Assembly: GCA_014529385.2 (NCBI GenBank)
Contig: CM043942.1
Coordinates: forward strand, 20,752,991-20,816,990
Source of the DNA: Adiantum capillus-veneris
Lineage: Eukaryota > Streptophyta > Polypodiopsida > Polypodiales > Pteridaceae
Direction: 5' to 3'
DNA: 64,000 nucleotides
The notes below the pieces were generated by a model. It saw nothing but the letters and a program-made list of their open reading frames with translations. It was not told the DNA's origin and ran no database searches. Numbering within the stretch: position 1 is the first letter of the stretch; every line of letters starts with the position of its first letter. This document shows, in pieces, positions 33,786-43,368 of the stretch. A program made the translations under genes and the position numbers.

Positions 33786-34397
33786 TATAAAGAGGCCAGC
33801 ATGCTTCTTTAGTACCTGCAAATAGGGTTCTCTCTCTTCTTCTAGTAGGTCCTTAGCTAGCATCTCCTCTAAGCCTGTGGCTTCTTCCTTGTTTAGAGAG
33901 TCTTGACCAGCTTCTCCTTCTGGGTTTCGCAGTATTATACCCATGACTTCCAAAGAGCTAGCATCCTCCTCAGATGACTCATCCTCAGATGAAGAGCAGT
34001 TGCTTGTGCTCCATTCATCCATTGAAGTCTCCATCTCTAGGTCTTGTTGTCTACCCTGCTTCATGTCATACACAATTTTTTGTTGCTTGCCACCTACCTT
34101 ATGATTTGGTCGCAACTCAAGGGAACCTGTCTCCCAATCTTGCCTAGCTTTCATAGCCATAAGCCAAGGTCTTCCAAGGATTAGCGGATAGCCCTCTGCC
34201 TTAGTTGGGATCACATAAGCATCAATTGAGATTGCCACACCAAAAGCTGAAACCTTCACTCCATTAACCTTTCCCACACAAGCCACCCTTACATTATTTG
34301 CCATCTTAGCTTGTAAGGAAGTTTGCTCGTTTACCTCCAAACCCAACCTGTGCATTAATTTCTCTGTCATAACACAAATCTCGGCTCCACCATCTAC
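33786..34397 (-). pseudogene. R2 aspartic protease and start of reverse transcriptase
   Basis: The minus frame begins at the R3 boundary with MYVDGGAEICVMTEKLMHRL, the retropepsin active-site region with D-S-G changed to D-G-G, and continues to EGYPLILGRPWLMAMKARQD, the ILGRPW motif. An acidic linker follows, then YLQVLKKHAGLFITDYEHLK and GVTVTQHHIQLREGA, the start of a Ty3/gypsy reverse transcriptase region. The gag half of this frame lies on the other side of R3 at 43,369. The catalytic reverse transcriptase core is absent. Confidence 0.8.
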
Positions 34398-34402
34398 GTA
34401 CA

Positions 34403-34653
34403 TGTGCGCTCCTTGTCGCACTGTCGAAGCAAGGGACTTGCCAATACACCGTATGCGAGCCACAAACGGCTCCAAGCACACAACAAGCCTAAACTAGCAA
34501 GCTCAAGAAAACAAAGGGTGTGTCACTCACCGCTCTACGCTCGCCTTCGTGGTGGATTCCTCGCCGCGATGAAGAAGAAGCTGCAGTCGTGCCGCGCTCA
34601 ACCGCTTCGCCGCCGTCGTGCCTTCGTAATGCTCGATCGCACACACACTCTCC

Positions 34654-34689
<36 letters not shown>

Positions 34690-34974
34690 AGGAGGTGAAG
34701 AAGAAGAAGATGGAGATGGAGCAAGAGCACTCTTCAATTGCACAAATGAGAGAATGAGTAAAAATTAGGTTTAGTTGGCTTTTATAGGAGCTCGCCCCAT
34801 TCACACTTGGGCGCCCATGCTTAACCAACTAATCCCTTGAATGTCCAAGTTAAAGTGCGCCTCTCATCGACGATCACTCTACCTTTCCCTATTGGTCCGA
34901 CAAGCCCGGTACCTGACTCTAAATAATACAACGTTTATAGATCATAGGGTGTCCGTGAGCCGTGAGGGTTAACA
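34403..34974 (-). repeat. R3 3' LTR
   Basis: TGTGCGCTCC...GGGTTAACA on the + strand, the copy of 42,792-43,363. It contains a TC/AC microsatellite (34,650-34,690) and a reversed TATA box (CTTTTATAGG near 34,780). Confidence 0.95.
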
Positions 34975-36722
34975 TGCCCCCCTTCCTGATGTAGATTCCG
35001 TCCTCGGAAGCTATTGAGTTGAAGCTGGTTCGTCCAGGTGGAAGAGCATTTGAGATGAATGTCCTTAGCCTTCTTCAGTCACTGCAAAATCAAACAACAT
35101 TGGCACAGTAATTGCATTCTCTTAAAAAGCATATGCAGTTTTAGGTAGAAAAATTGATTGGTCAAAGAATTTCAAACAATTTGTTAGCAATGAACATTAA
35201 ATTGCAATGTAATCAAATGCATAAACAGATGTAAAGGTAAAAAATTAAACAAGTCTGGGGTCACTAATTTGACGGTCGAAAAGCACTAGAGATCGAATAT
35301 TAATACCATGGGTAAGCTTCTTAACTTTCTGTGGTCAATTAAGTTGTTTAATCGCGAGAGCCAAGTATTCATGTTCGAGGGCTGACTAGAGGCTATATCT
35401 AGAAAACCTTGTAGTTAAGCTACCATAAAAGGAATTTCTCATGAAATCATCGCCTGACTGATTACTTTTTCTTTGACCCCCCAAGGTCTTTTCACATTGA
35501 TTCAATTATGATGTGTGTGCTTATTTTGTATGCCTTGGGTTTTTTGCTTTTCAAGGAAAAGCGCCCACGCTGGGAACCTCTAGGGCTCTAGTACCATAGG
35601 CGATACATGTGAGTGAAGTACCAAATCAAGCTGAGATTTCTTTTCCAGCTTAAAATTTTACATTGTGGCACTTTGATTTTTTGTTTGTTCATTTTCAGCA
35701 TTTAAATTTTGTAACTTTGGGGGGTCATATAACACTGTTACACTCCCCAGGCTCATCACATTAGTAAACTCCCTTTATAATACTTAAGCTAAAGGTCAAT
35801 AGGGTCAAGCCCACTAGAAAGCCCTAGTACATTTCATACAATGCTGCCTAAATCGGATTAAGAACCTAAGTAACCATTGCTTATTAGGAAGGCATTCCCC
35901 ATGGTATTAAGAGAAGATCTCTAATACCTAGCTTGGTCAAACTAGCTTAGTCGGACTGCTTGATTTTTAAACCTAGACAAGTGATTATGACAAAAGATTG
36001 CATTGAATTAAATGTTTGATACTAAGCAAATGCGGTGAATATTATGCTACCAATCACAATCAAAGCAGACAAACATGGATGCAAAAAAGATAAGGGCAAT
36101 GCTAATGGATAAGAAACACCTGTTTGTGTTGATGGTCGCGCTTGATTTGAAGTGTGAACGAGAGAAAGGTTCCATGAAGGTCCAAATCCTATCAATAGCA
36201 ACACGCTCCTGTACACACTAGGAAACAAAAACAATACCTCTAGGAGGAACATCAGTGGGAAAAGAGAACTTTGCTAATCACTCAACTCTAAAACAGAAAC
36301 ACTCCTATCGTACTAATCTTACTTACCCTCCATCACTCAAGTGATGAGGATCAAAGGTGTTTTATGGCATAGGTTTCTGTTTCACTGTACCAAATGTGAC
36401 ATGTGTAGGTCTGAGTCAATGTTGTGATTTTTATTGTGCATGCTCGTTTGCTAATTGCTCTTGCTCTTTTTTTTTTTTTTGTGAGTATAAAGCTTTATAT
36501 GTACATTCCCTAAGATTGGAATTGAGAGGTCAGGGAAAAAGGTTGAGAGGGAAACAAATGAATGATGACTGTCAGCAAACACTCCCCCCTTCCTTGGGTA
36601 GATCATACCGTTTGAAATGAGCTTGTCACCCTTTGAAACCAATTGTTCCAGTTGGTAATAGGTGAGGATTTTTGCCAGTAGTTTGCTATTACCCTAGGTG
36701 CCTCGTCAAGTTGCAAGGGTGG
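34975..36722 (-). other. R3 3' non-coding region
   Basis: About 1.75 kb between the end of the last R3 reading frame and the LTR, ending in the polypurine tract. No gene was recognised on either strand. A T-rich run lies at about 36,469-36,480. Confidence 0.6.
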
Positions 36723-37727
36723 TTAGGTACTCTCCCAGGATCGAACTTGAAGTGGTTCATTAGGTGATTCTTGAACACTGGGAGGTGTGGATTCTTTTGT
36801 AGCTTCATTGAGGTCCATTACTATAGATGGAGGCTGTGTAGAAGCTTTTACCTCTATGGATGTATTACATGATGAGCTAGAATCTTCATGGGACTCCCCC
36901 CTTCCTGAGCTAGGTGGAACAAATCGTTCTTTCTTTGGTACCCAAACTAGCTCGGGAGCGGGTGTGTAGCATTCTGTGATTTTTTTCTTTCCATGATCAT
37001 TGATTCGTTTTGGAGCTACGGGATTGGGCTCACTTGGGTCAGGTGATAGGTAAGAGCACAATCTACGTTTTGGCACCCAGATTTGATCATTTCCTTGATA
37101 GTAGCCTTGGGCTTCCAATAGTCGTTTAGGGATCCATCGCAACATTTTCTTACTTTTCTTGGAGCGAGTGGTACGTTTCTTACAAGGCTTCTGTTTTTTA
37201 GCACTAGCTATGGTCACTAAAGAAGCTTTAGGGACCCACTTGTATGTTTTCTTCGTTACCTTAGGATGAGTCTTGTCGGAAGCGATATGCATTGCTTGTA
37301 GCATATTTAAGGGTATACGCATTTCATCCCCCTCAGGTGTTACCCAGGTCGTCCCCCTATTTCCCCAAGTGTCTATGGTTGATGCTAGGTGGACCCAATC
37401 CACATTGTCTGATTCCGTCATACCCGGTAACACATCCATGTAAGGAGAATCTTGGCCAATGTCTGTATCCTTCTTACAAGTGTAACAATATTGTAGTGGG
37501 GCCGAGTGAACTGTGGTGTCAGAGCGATGATCAATAATGGTTTTACTCCCTAAGGGGTGTACCTTACCAGTCACCAAATCCACTCTAAGGACAGAGTCTT
37601 GGAATTGCAAATAGACATGATTTTTAGACCAATCGTGAACCATTTGTGCTTCCCTCATGAATGGTCGTCCTAAAATCATTTCATACGACATAAGGTGTTT
37701 AGAGAAATCCATTACAATGAACATATG
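36723..37727 (-). CDS. R3 protease C-terminal half and W-P-K repeat segment
   Basis: The minus frame (333 codons) is in phase with the upstream 1351-codon gag frame, separated by one TGA at 37,728-37,730. It starts HMFIVMDFSKHLMSYEMILG followed by RPFMREAQMVHDW, the second half of the protease with the ILGRPF motif. Next is a conserved tail (VDWVHLASTIDTWGNRGTTW), equivalent to EWTQILATLDICV in R1. Then W-P-K motifs: KWVPKASLVTIAS (about 37,248-37,205), RWIPKRLLEAQGYYQGNDQI plus WVPKRR (37,145-37,062) and LVWVPKKERF (36,960-36,925). The end is Ser/Pro/Glu-rich. The W-P-K segment occupies the place of reverse transcriptase; its function is unknown. Confidence 0.7.
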   Translation of the reverse strand, partial: HMFIVMDFSKHLMSYEMILGRPFMREAQMVHDWSKNHVYLQFQDSVLRVDLVTGKVHPLGSKTIIDHRSDTTVHSAPLQYCYTCKKDTDIGQDSPYMDVLPGMTESDNVDWVHLASTIDTWGNRGTTWVTPEGDEMRIPLNMLQAMHIASDKTHPKVTKKTYKWVPKASLVTIASAKKQKPCKKRTTRSKKSKKMLRWIPKRLLEAQGYYQGNDQIWVPKRRLCSYLSPDPSEPNPVAPKRINDHGKKKITECYTPAPELVWVPKKERFVPPSSGRGESHEDSSSSCNTSIEVKASTQPPSIVMDLNEATKESTPPSVQESPNEPLQVRSWEST

Positions 37728-40700
37728 TCATACCTTGTGTCCTAGAACTTTGATCTTAAGATCCTTGAGCATCCCCATAGGTTTGGCTATGGTACCATTT
37801 GCCATCTTTACCACAATGTTAGTAACACTGAGGCGGGGTTTTCCCATGGATTCCCAACAATCTTTTGTAACGATGCTAACTCCCGCACCACCATCAAGAA
37901 TTCCCTTTATAGTTAATCCCTTGGTAGTGATGGGTAGGGTCGCATTAGACTCATCGCCTTCAAAATACTGCCCTAATTCGTTAATGGGTACCTCGATCAC
38001 AGACTCGTGTCCATCTAAGTCAAGCGATTGCACATGATTTTCCTCATCAATCATAATCGAGTCAGGCCTATTTGGTTGCGCAAACTGCGGTAATCCCGTC
38101 CGTAGCTCTCCGTTAAGGAATGCTCGAAGTGCAAGGAATAACTCAGGATCTCCATACAGCTTTGCTATGATCGTGGTTCGGACCTCAGAAGACATGAAGT
38201 CCACTAGTTTGGCAACATTCATTGGCGTTTTGCAGGGTGTAGGTCCTTGACTAGGAACTGGTGAGGATGGAATCTCATATTCCTCAATGGGATCAGGTAT
38301 TCCTTCGTTAAACATCCTTTCCAACAAGAAGGGTGTATGCTCACTTTCTGATGTCCTGTCCTCACTCCCTTCTTGGATGATACTAGATATGGCTAACGGT
38401 CTATGGTTCATGTGGGGTGGATGAACTTGCGTGGGAAACACTGTGTCATGAATTTTTACATGCATGGGTTCTGGTTCTAGTTTCCTTTGAGTCTCCTCCA
38501 CTAAACCTCTTAGATGTTTCACCTGCTTAATCTCGTCTACAGGGTTTGGGTACGTCCCAATCTTCTTTTTACGATTCTTCCCTTTTTGCCCCTGCGGTTT
38601 ATCTTGGGGGTCTTGGATTGGATTTGGAAACACTTGTGGTGTTTTGAGAGGCTCTTTATGGTTTTCTCTCATTCGGTTTTCATTTGGTTCTATGTTACGG
38701 TTTTCTTTGTCGGTCTTTCCCTTTGTGGTATTGGTTCTAGTCTCCATTGTCTCGACTGAATCTGAATCATCCTCGAGGTCATTCATATACACGGGGTCAT
38801 CTCCTGTTCCTATGTTTGTTTTGGAACTTGGCTTTGAATTTTCCGTATTCTGCGACTTCTTCCTTCGTGTCTTCTTTTTCTTTGCTTGGATAACTGACGC
38901 GGTATCTCTCTCTTCGAGGATATGTCCTGGCCCTTGAAGCATGGACCGTGTAATCGCATAAGCGGGTGCAACGGGTGGTATTGGCGATGTCACACTAGCA
39001 ATTTCGACCAAATTCAGGGGTGTGATTTTAGGTGCATTTGGGTTATAGGGGCATTGGGCAATCAAGTGATCTATGCCACAACGATTACATGTGAGTATTG
39101 GCATTGCAGACGTGCTCCCTTGATTCACTTGCATCTGTGCAGCATTCTTTTGCAGCCTAATAGGGCACTCCGCTACTCGATGTGGTCCACCACACTCGTA
39201 GCATTGAAGAGGTGGCCTCCTAGCCTGGGTGTTGATATTTTGACCTCTGGGTGCGAGAGCAGCAGCTTGATAAACCGGCTTGACTTGTCCCCAACAATCT
39301 TCCATGTAGTATATAGGACATTCTTCCAATGTATCAAGTCCGTAGGCAATACTAGTGTCTATTTCCTCCTCACAACCATCTGCATAAGCGTTTGATGGCT
39401 CGCAACCCACTTGGTTCATAGGGGCGACTCTTGGATGCGGGGGCTGCGGTCCTAGCACAGGAGGTGGTAGCGGTGTAGCTTGTACAACATTTTGAGATCT
39501 AGGGACCATGTGTTGCGGTAGTTGCTCAACAGGTGGAGTAGGCATCAATACAGGAGCTCGAGGCGCATCCGTCCAGGCTACAGGTGGTCTATTTGCCATC
39601 ATACGTTTGATCATTAAACAATCCTTAGCTTGGTGACCATACCTACCACATGCGTTGCAAGTTCCATTAAATTTTACTCTAAACGTAGGGCACTCACTAG
39701 TGCTATGTGGACCTAAGCAAATGGAACACCATTGTTGCTCCCTTCTTGGATACATGTAACTATTTTGAGGGGGTCGATTATCCTTAAGAGACTCTTGGAT
39801 TGCCTTGGTGAGGTCTGTCAAGAATGTCTCAAATACCTTTGGCTCATTGGCAATGGGCTTTGCAGTCATGGGTTCATACTCAATGGCTTGTGAGCTAGTG
39901 GATCTCGTGTCAGTAGACACCCTCATGCCTGCTATCATCAAGTTGTCCTCTAATTGGATTGCATTGGCAGTGACATCTTCCCAGGTTGTGATACCTCTAA
40001 TCACTAGTCCATTATAGATTCCTTCATTCCTCAACCCTCGAATGAATCGATCAAGCAGTTGGTTATTGTTGAAGCGCTCATTTACAGGGCAACGAGAGTT
40101 TAAGTGCTTTAGACGACTAATGAAGTCCCTTACTGACTCTCCTTCCTTACGTTCGGCCTTCTGTAGCTGAGATGCTACACCCCAAAGCACACCTTCTCGT
40201 ATGTACTCCTTTAGAAACAACCTTCGAAGGGTAGGGTAGATTGTTTTCTCGTCCACCCTTAGGGTCCTATACCAATCTCCAGCCTTCCCACTTAATGTCA
40301 AGCTTAAGGCATTGCACTTATGTAGTTCGTTGTGTTCCCCTAAGGAATCACATACTTGTTCAAACACTTCAATGTGTTTCCTAGCATCTTCGTCCCCATT
40401 GAATTTTTGCGTGAGTTTGGCAATTTGTACTGCCTTACTTCTAGGCTCTCTATCAGATGCATGACGCATATTTTCCGCGATAGATCGACCTATGGTTTGA
40501 GCAAACGCTGCCAAGTCACCTATGTGAGGAGGTAGGGCCGGTGGAGGTACTCTTGGAATCATATGTGGGAGAGGAACGGGTACCGGTCTTGGCATATGTG
40601 TAGATGATGCAGGATATGGAACATAACCGGGCATAGGTCCACTCGGATAAGAGCTAGGGAGCGGCACTCGAGGAGCATAAGCAAGTGGTACAATTGGAGG

Positions 40701-41783
40701 TGTGGGGGCCATGTGTGCATAAGGGTCTAGAGGCACATACGGTCGAGGCCCCATATTAGGTACTACAACACTAGGTAGTGGCACTGCGCTAACCGTAGAT
40801 GTCATCGGTACATTTTCTGTCAGGCTTATCCCTGGAGTGAGCACTGTGTTTTCCTTGATAGAGGGTTGAGCCAAGTTAGGGAAGCTAAAGTTTTCGCTCG
40901 GAGGCTCAGATTGCATAGAGACCCCAGGTGAAATGACGTAAGATGGGTCCATGGGGCTCATTAGAGGAGTCTCCATTTGAGATAGAGTAGGCTGTTGAGC
41001 CTTGCTCGTATCCAGAAATCTCATGGGGCCAGTTGAGAGTATATTTACCCCTCGGTTTTGCCTTTCTGATTGAATAATGCCATGGATAACATTACAGATC
41101 ATTTTCTGTTGATCTTCGATGCTCGTGGCACTAGAGGTGGATTGTACAATCTCTATCCATCCTACATGGTAGGCGTGGCCAGAGTGTAGATCCGTCAACA
41201 CCTCAGTGTGGAGGTCGTATGTCCAATGATCATTAATGAACAATCCTTCTAGAGTCGACGTGTTAACGGTTTCTTGTGAGGTAGAAGCAATGTTGCTCCC
41301 CGTGGTTTTACTTGCCACCAACGGTACTCTAGAGGGAACTTCTGAAGGAGGCAGCTCAACAGGGCCTTCTTGGTAAGAAGTTGGTAGGATATCCACATGG
41401 ACACTCTTTGGGGGTGTGGGGTCCACGTGCGATGTGAAAGGAGATTCCACTTCCCCACCCCCTTCGCGTGCTTCATCTGCATCAGGTTCCGAGCGAGTAG
41501 CTCTACCTAATGTTTCCATGAAACGGCTAAACATACTAGTACTAGGCTGTGGAGCTTCGGGAGGTGCATGGCCTTCTCTCTCAGTGTTTTGGTTAGGGTA
41601 TGCTTCCATGATTTCTGAGTCGGAGGAGGAATCACTAGCGGCTATTTTAGGGTCTTGGGTGGTGCTACCTTGTGTCCCCGCTGAGGGTCTAGAGCTTATC
41701 GTGGATGGGTAATGGGTGTCCGTATGAACAGAGGCACCCTCAATATGCTCGTGTTCTAGCACCCGCCCAGAGCGTAAGTGCAT
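37728..41783 (-). CDS. R3 gag polyprotein with four zinc knuckles and protease N-terminal half
   Basis: The longest open frame in the window, 1351 codons. Residues 1-440 are Pro/Ser/Thr-rich, with a WTYDLHTEVL segment also seen in the R1 gag. Capsid (about 450-620): AKLTQKFNGDEDARKHIEVF, SLTLSGKAGDWYRTL, RDFISRLKHLNSRCPVNERF, FIRGLRNEGIYNGLV. Zinc knuckles at about 685 (CSICLGPHSTSECP), 708 (CNACGRYGHQAKDC), 859 (CYECGGPHRVAECP) and 898 (CNRCGIDHLIAQCP); three have the compact C-x2-C-x3-H-x4-C spacing. A Lys-rich segment follows at about 950-1100. The protease active-site region lies near 1294 (GILDGGAGVSIVTK), with the Ser of D-S-G changed to Gly. The frame is intact otherwise, consistent with recent transposition and packaging by a partner element. 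Confidence 0.85.
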   Translation of the reverse strand: MHLRSGRVLEHEHIEGASVHTDTHYPSTISSRPSAGTQGSTTQDPKIAASDSSSDSEIMEAYPNQNTEREGHAPPEAPQPSTSMFSRFMETLGRATRSEPDADEAREGGGEVESPFTSHVDPTPPKSVHVDILPTSYQEGPVELPPSEVPSRVPLVASKTTGSNIASTSQETVNTSTLEGLFINDHWTYDLHTEVLTDLHSGHAYHVGWIEIVQSTSSATSIEDQQKMICNVIHGIIQSERQNRGVNILSTGPMRFLDTSKAQQPTLSQMETPLMSPMDPSYVISPGVSMQSEPPSENFSFPNLAQPSIKENTVLTPGISLTENVPMTSTVSAVPLPSVVVPNMGPRPYVPLDPYAHMAPTPPIVPLAYAPRVPLPSSYPSGPMPGYVPYPASSTHMPRPVPVPLPHMIPRVPPPALPPHIGDLAAFAQTIGRSIAENMRHASDREPRSKAVQIAKLTQKFNGDEDARKHIEVFEQVCDSLGEHNELHKCNALSLTLSGKAGDWYRTLRVDEKTIYPTLRRLFLKEYIREGVLWGVASQLQKAERKEGESVRDFISRLKHLNSRCPVNERFNNNQLLDRFIRGLRNEGIYNGLVIRGITTWEDVTANAIQLEDNLMIAGMRVSTDTRSTSSQAIEYEPMTAKPIANEPKVFETFLTDLTKAIQESLKDNRPPQNSYMYPRREQQWCSICLGPHSTSECPTFRVKFNGTCNACGRYGHQAKDCLMIKRMMANRPPVAWTDAPRAPVLMPTPPVEQLPQHMVPRSQNVVQATPLPPPVLGPQPPHPRVAPMNQVGCEPSNAYADGCEEEIDTSIAYGLDTLEECPIYYMEDCWGQVKPVYQAAALAPRGQNINTQARRPPLQCYECGGPHRVAECPIRLQKNAAQMQVNQGSTSAMPILTCNRCGIDHLIAQCPYNPNAPKITPLNLVEIASVTSPIPPVAPAYAITRSMLQGPGHILEERDTASVIQAKKKKTRRKKSQNTENSKPSSKTNIGTGDDPVYMNDLEDDSDSVETMETRTNTTKGKTDKENRNIEPNENRMRENHKEPLKTPQVFPNPIQDPQDKPQGQKGKNRKKKIGTYPNPVDEIKQVKHLRGLVEETQRKLEPEPMHVKIHDTVFPTQVHPPHMNHRPLAISSIIQEGSEDRTSESEHTPFLLERMFNEGIPDPIEEYEIPSSPVPSQGPTPCKTPMNVAKLVDFMSSEVRTTIIAKLYGDPELFLALRAFLNGELRTGLPQFAQPNRPDSIMIDEENHVQSLDLDGHESVIEVPINELGQYFEGDESNATLPITTKGLTIKGILDGGAGVSIVTKDCWESMGKPRLSVTNIVVKMANGTIAKPMGMLKDLKIKVLGHKV

Positions 41784-42370
41784 GTGCTTTTGATACCCTA
41801 AGGTGTCAAAAAGCTGCTCTAGGAGGCCTTGTGACTAGTTTTTAGCGTGTTTTTTGTTTGTTTTTTTGCTAGAATTTTTTAGAGCGTGTCGTGGAATGGG
41901 CCGTGTGATAGCTCGAAACGAGCGTATCGGTCAGAGGGTCGTGCCGTGCTTTACAGCCCTCCGTTTGGTTACTCTATGCCCTCGGAATCCCTAAAACTGT
42001 CAATTTCCAGTAGGGAACTAGGCCCAAACTAGAAAGTCTAAGGGTGTAAGTGGGAAGAGAAAGGAGGAGAGTGGAGGACTTGTCCCACATGCTCTCATTC
42101 TCTCTTGAGGGAGTAGGGTATATATATAAGAGTGAGTCTAGTATATATCATAAGACTGAGGACTGAGGCTTGGGCTTGGGCTTGGGCTTGGGCTTGGGCT
42201 TGGGAAAACGATCCCGATCTATCTTTTGTACAAACCAACCCGTCCGTTTTAAGAGTCACGTTTTTTATTTTCGAAAAATTTCGCCACCCACTCGCTCGCG
42301 TTTTGAATTTCCGATTTTTTTTTCCTTAGAAATTTTTATTTTTTTTATTTATTTTTTTTTTTTTTTTTTG

Positions 42371-42401
<31 letters not shown>

Positions 42402-42769
42402 GCTGCAGAAATTGAAAACGCAGATATGCGAAAATGCAGAAAACGCAGATATGCAGAAAATGCAAAAAACGCAGATATGCAGAAAATGCAGGAAAAACGC
42501 AGAAAATGCAGAAAATGCAGAAAATGCAAAAAACGCAGAAATTGCAGAAAATTGACAGAAATTGCAGGAAAATTGCAGAAATTGAAAACGCCGAACTTGA
42601 AATTGCAGAAATTGAAAAACGCAGACAATAGCAGAAATTGAAACTTGACAGCAAATGCAGAAAACGCAAAAAACAGAAATCTCCACACACTCCTTCCCTG
42701 CCCTTTCCTATGATACAAATTGCACCACAAGGAAGCGTAAAGTGCTAACCGAGCTTAGTGTAGGGCATA
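41784..42769 (-). other. R3 leader with hexamer and A-rich repeats
   Basis: Untranslated leader between primer site and gag. It has six copies of GCTTGG-type hexamers (42,168-42,204), long A/T runs (42,315-42,402) and an irregular tandem repeat of GCAGAAAATGCA / GCAGAAATTGCA words at 42,412-42,670. The repeats make spurious reading frames on both strands. Confidence 0.8.
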
Positions 42770-42787
42770 TCCCCGGCAGCGGCGCCA
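42770..42787 (-). other. R3 primer-binding site
   Basis: Minus strand TGGCGCCGCTGCCGGGGA, three bases inside the 5' LTR end. It differs by one base from the H site at 18,662. Confidence 0.85.
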
Positions 42788-42791
42788 AAAA

Positions 42792-43042
42792 TGTGCGCTC
42801 CTTGTCGCACTGTCGAAGCAAGGGACTTGCCAATACACCGTATGCGAGCCACAAACGGCTCCAAGCACACAACAAGCCTAAACTAGCAAGCTCAAGAAAA
42901 CAAAGGGTGTGTCACTCACCGCTCTACGCTCGCCTTCGTGGTGGATTCCTCGCCGCGATGAAGAAGAAGCTGCAGTCGTGCCGCGCTCAACCGCTTCGCC
43001 GCCGTCGTGCCTTCGTAATGCTCGATCGCACACACACTCTCC

Positions 43043-43078
<36 letters not shown>

Positions 43079-43363
43079 AGGAGGTGAAGAAGAAGAAGAT
43101 GGAGATGGAGCAAGAGCACTCTTCAATTGCACAAATGAGAGAATGAGTAAAAATTAGGTTTAGTTGGCTTTTATAGGAGCTCGCCCCATTCACACTTGGG
43201 CGCCCATGCTTAACCAACTAATCCCTTGAATGTCCAAGTTAAAGTGCGCCTCTCATCGACGATCACTCTACCTTTCCCTATTGGTCCGACAAGCCTGGTA
43301 CCTGACTCTAAATAATACAACGTTTATAGATCATAGGGTGTCCGTGAGCCGTGAGGGTTTACA
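42792..43363 (-). repeat. R3 5' LTR
   Basis: Copy of 34,403-34,974. On the minus strand it starts TGTAAACCCTC and ends GGAGCGCACA. It is followed on the + strand by GTACA, the target duplication. Confidence 0.95.
43169..43175 (-). promoter_or_regulatory. TATA box in the R3 5' LTR
   Basis: TATAAAA on the minus strand, about 190 bp from the LTR start, in the position expected for the U3 promoter driving the element RNA. Confidence 0.6.
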
Positions 43364-43368
43364 GTACA

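Larger units (their letters stand above)
34398..43368 (-). mobile_element. LTR retrotransposon R3 (gag-protease-W-P-K), young insertion
   Basis: A complete minus-strand element of 8,961 bp inside the R2 gag-protease frame. The 5-bp target duplication GTACA lies at 34,398-34,402 and 43,364-43,368. LTRs of 572 bp each (34,403-34,974; 42,792-43,363) differ at only two positions that I can see outside a TC/AC microsatellite. Primer site TGGCGCCGCTGCCGGGGA (minus, 42,770-42,787). Polypurine tract AGGAAGGGGGGCA (minus, 34,975-34,987). Coding part: gag with four zinc knuckles, protease, W-P-K segment. No reverse transcriptase or integrase was seen. The near-identical LTRs make this the youngest insertion here. 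Confidence 0.95.

Noticed and set aside
34489-34768. Duplicate short ORFs in the two R3 LTRs (also 42,878-43,157)
   Set aside because: Identical because the LTRs are identical. They cross the TC/AC microsatellite and have no coding signature.
42168-42204. GCTTGG hexamers as an interstitial telomere repeat
   Set aside because: The unit is not the plant telomere repeat TTTAGGG and only six copies are present inside an element leader.
42326-42730. Phe/Cys-rich and Lys/Arg-rich frames of 65-134 codons on both strands
   Set aside because: Generated by A-runs and the GCAGAAAATGCA word repeat in the R3 leader.
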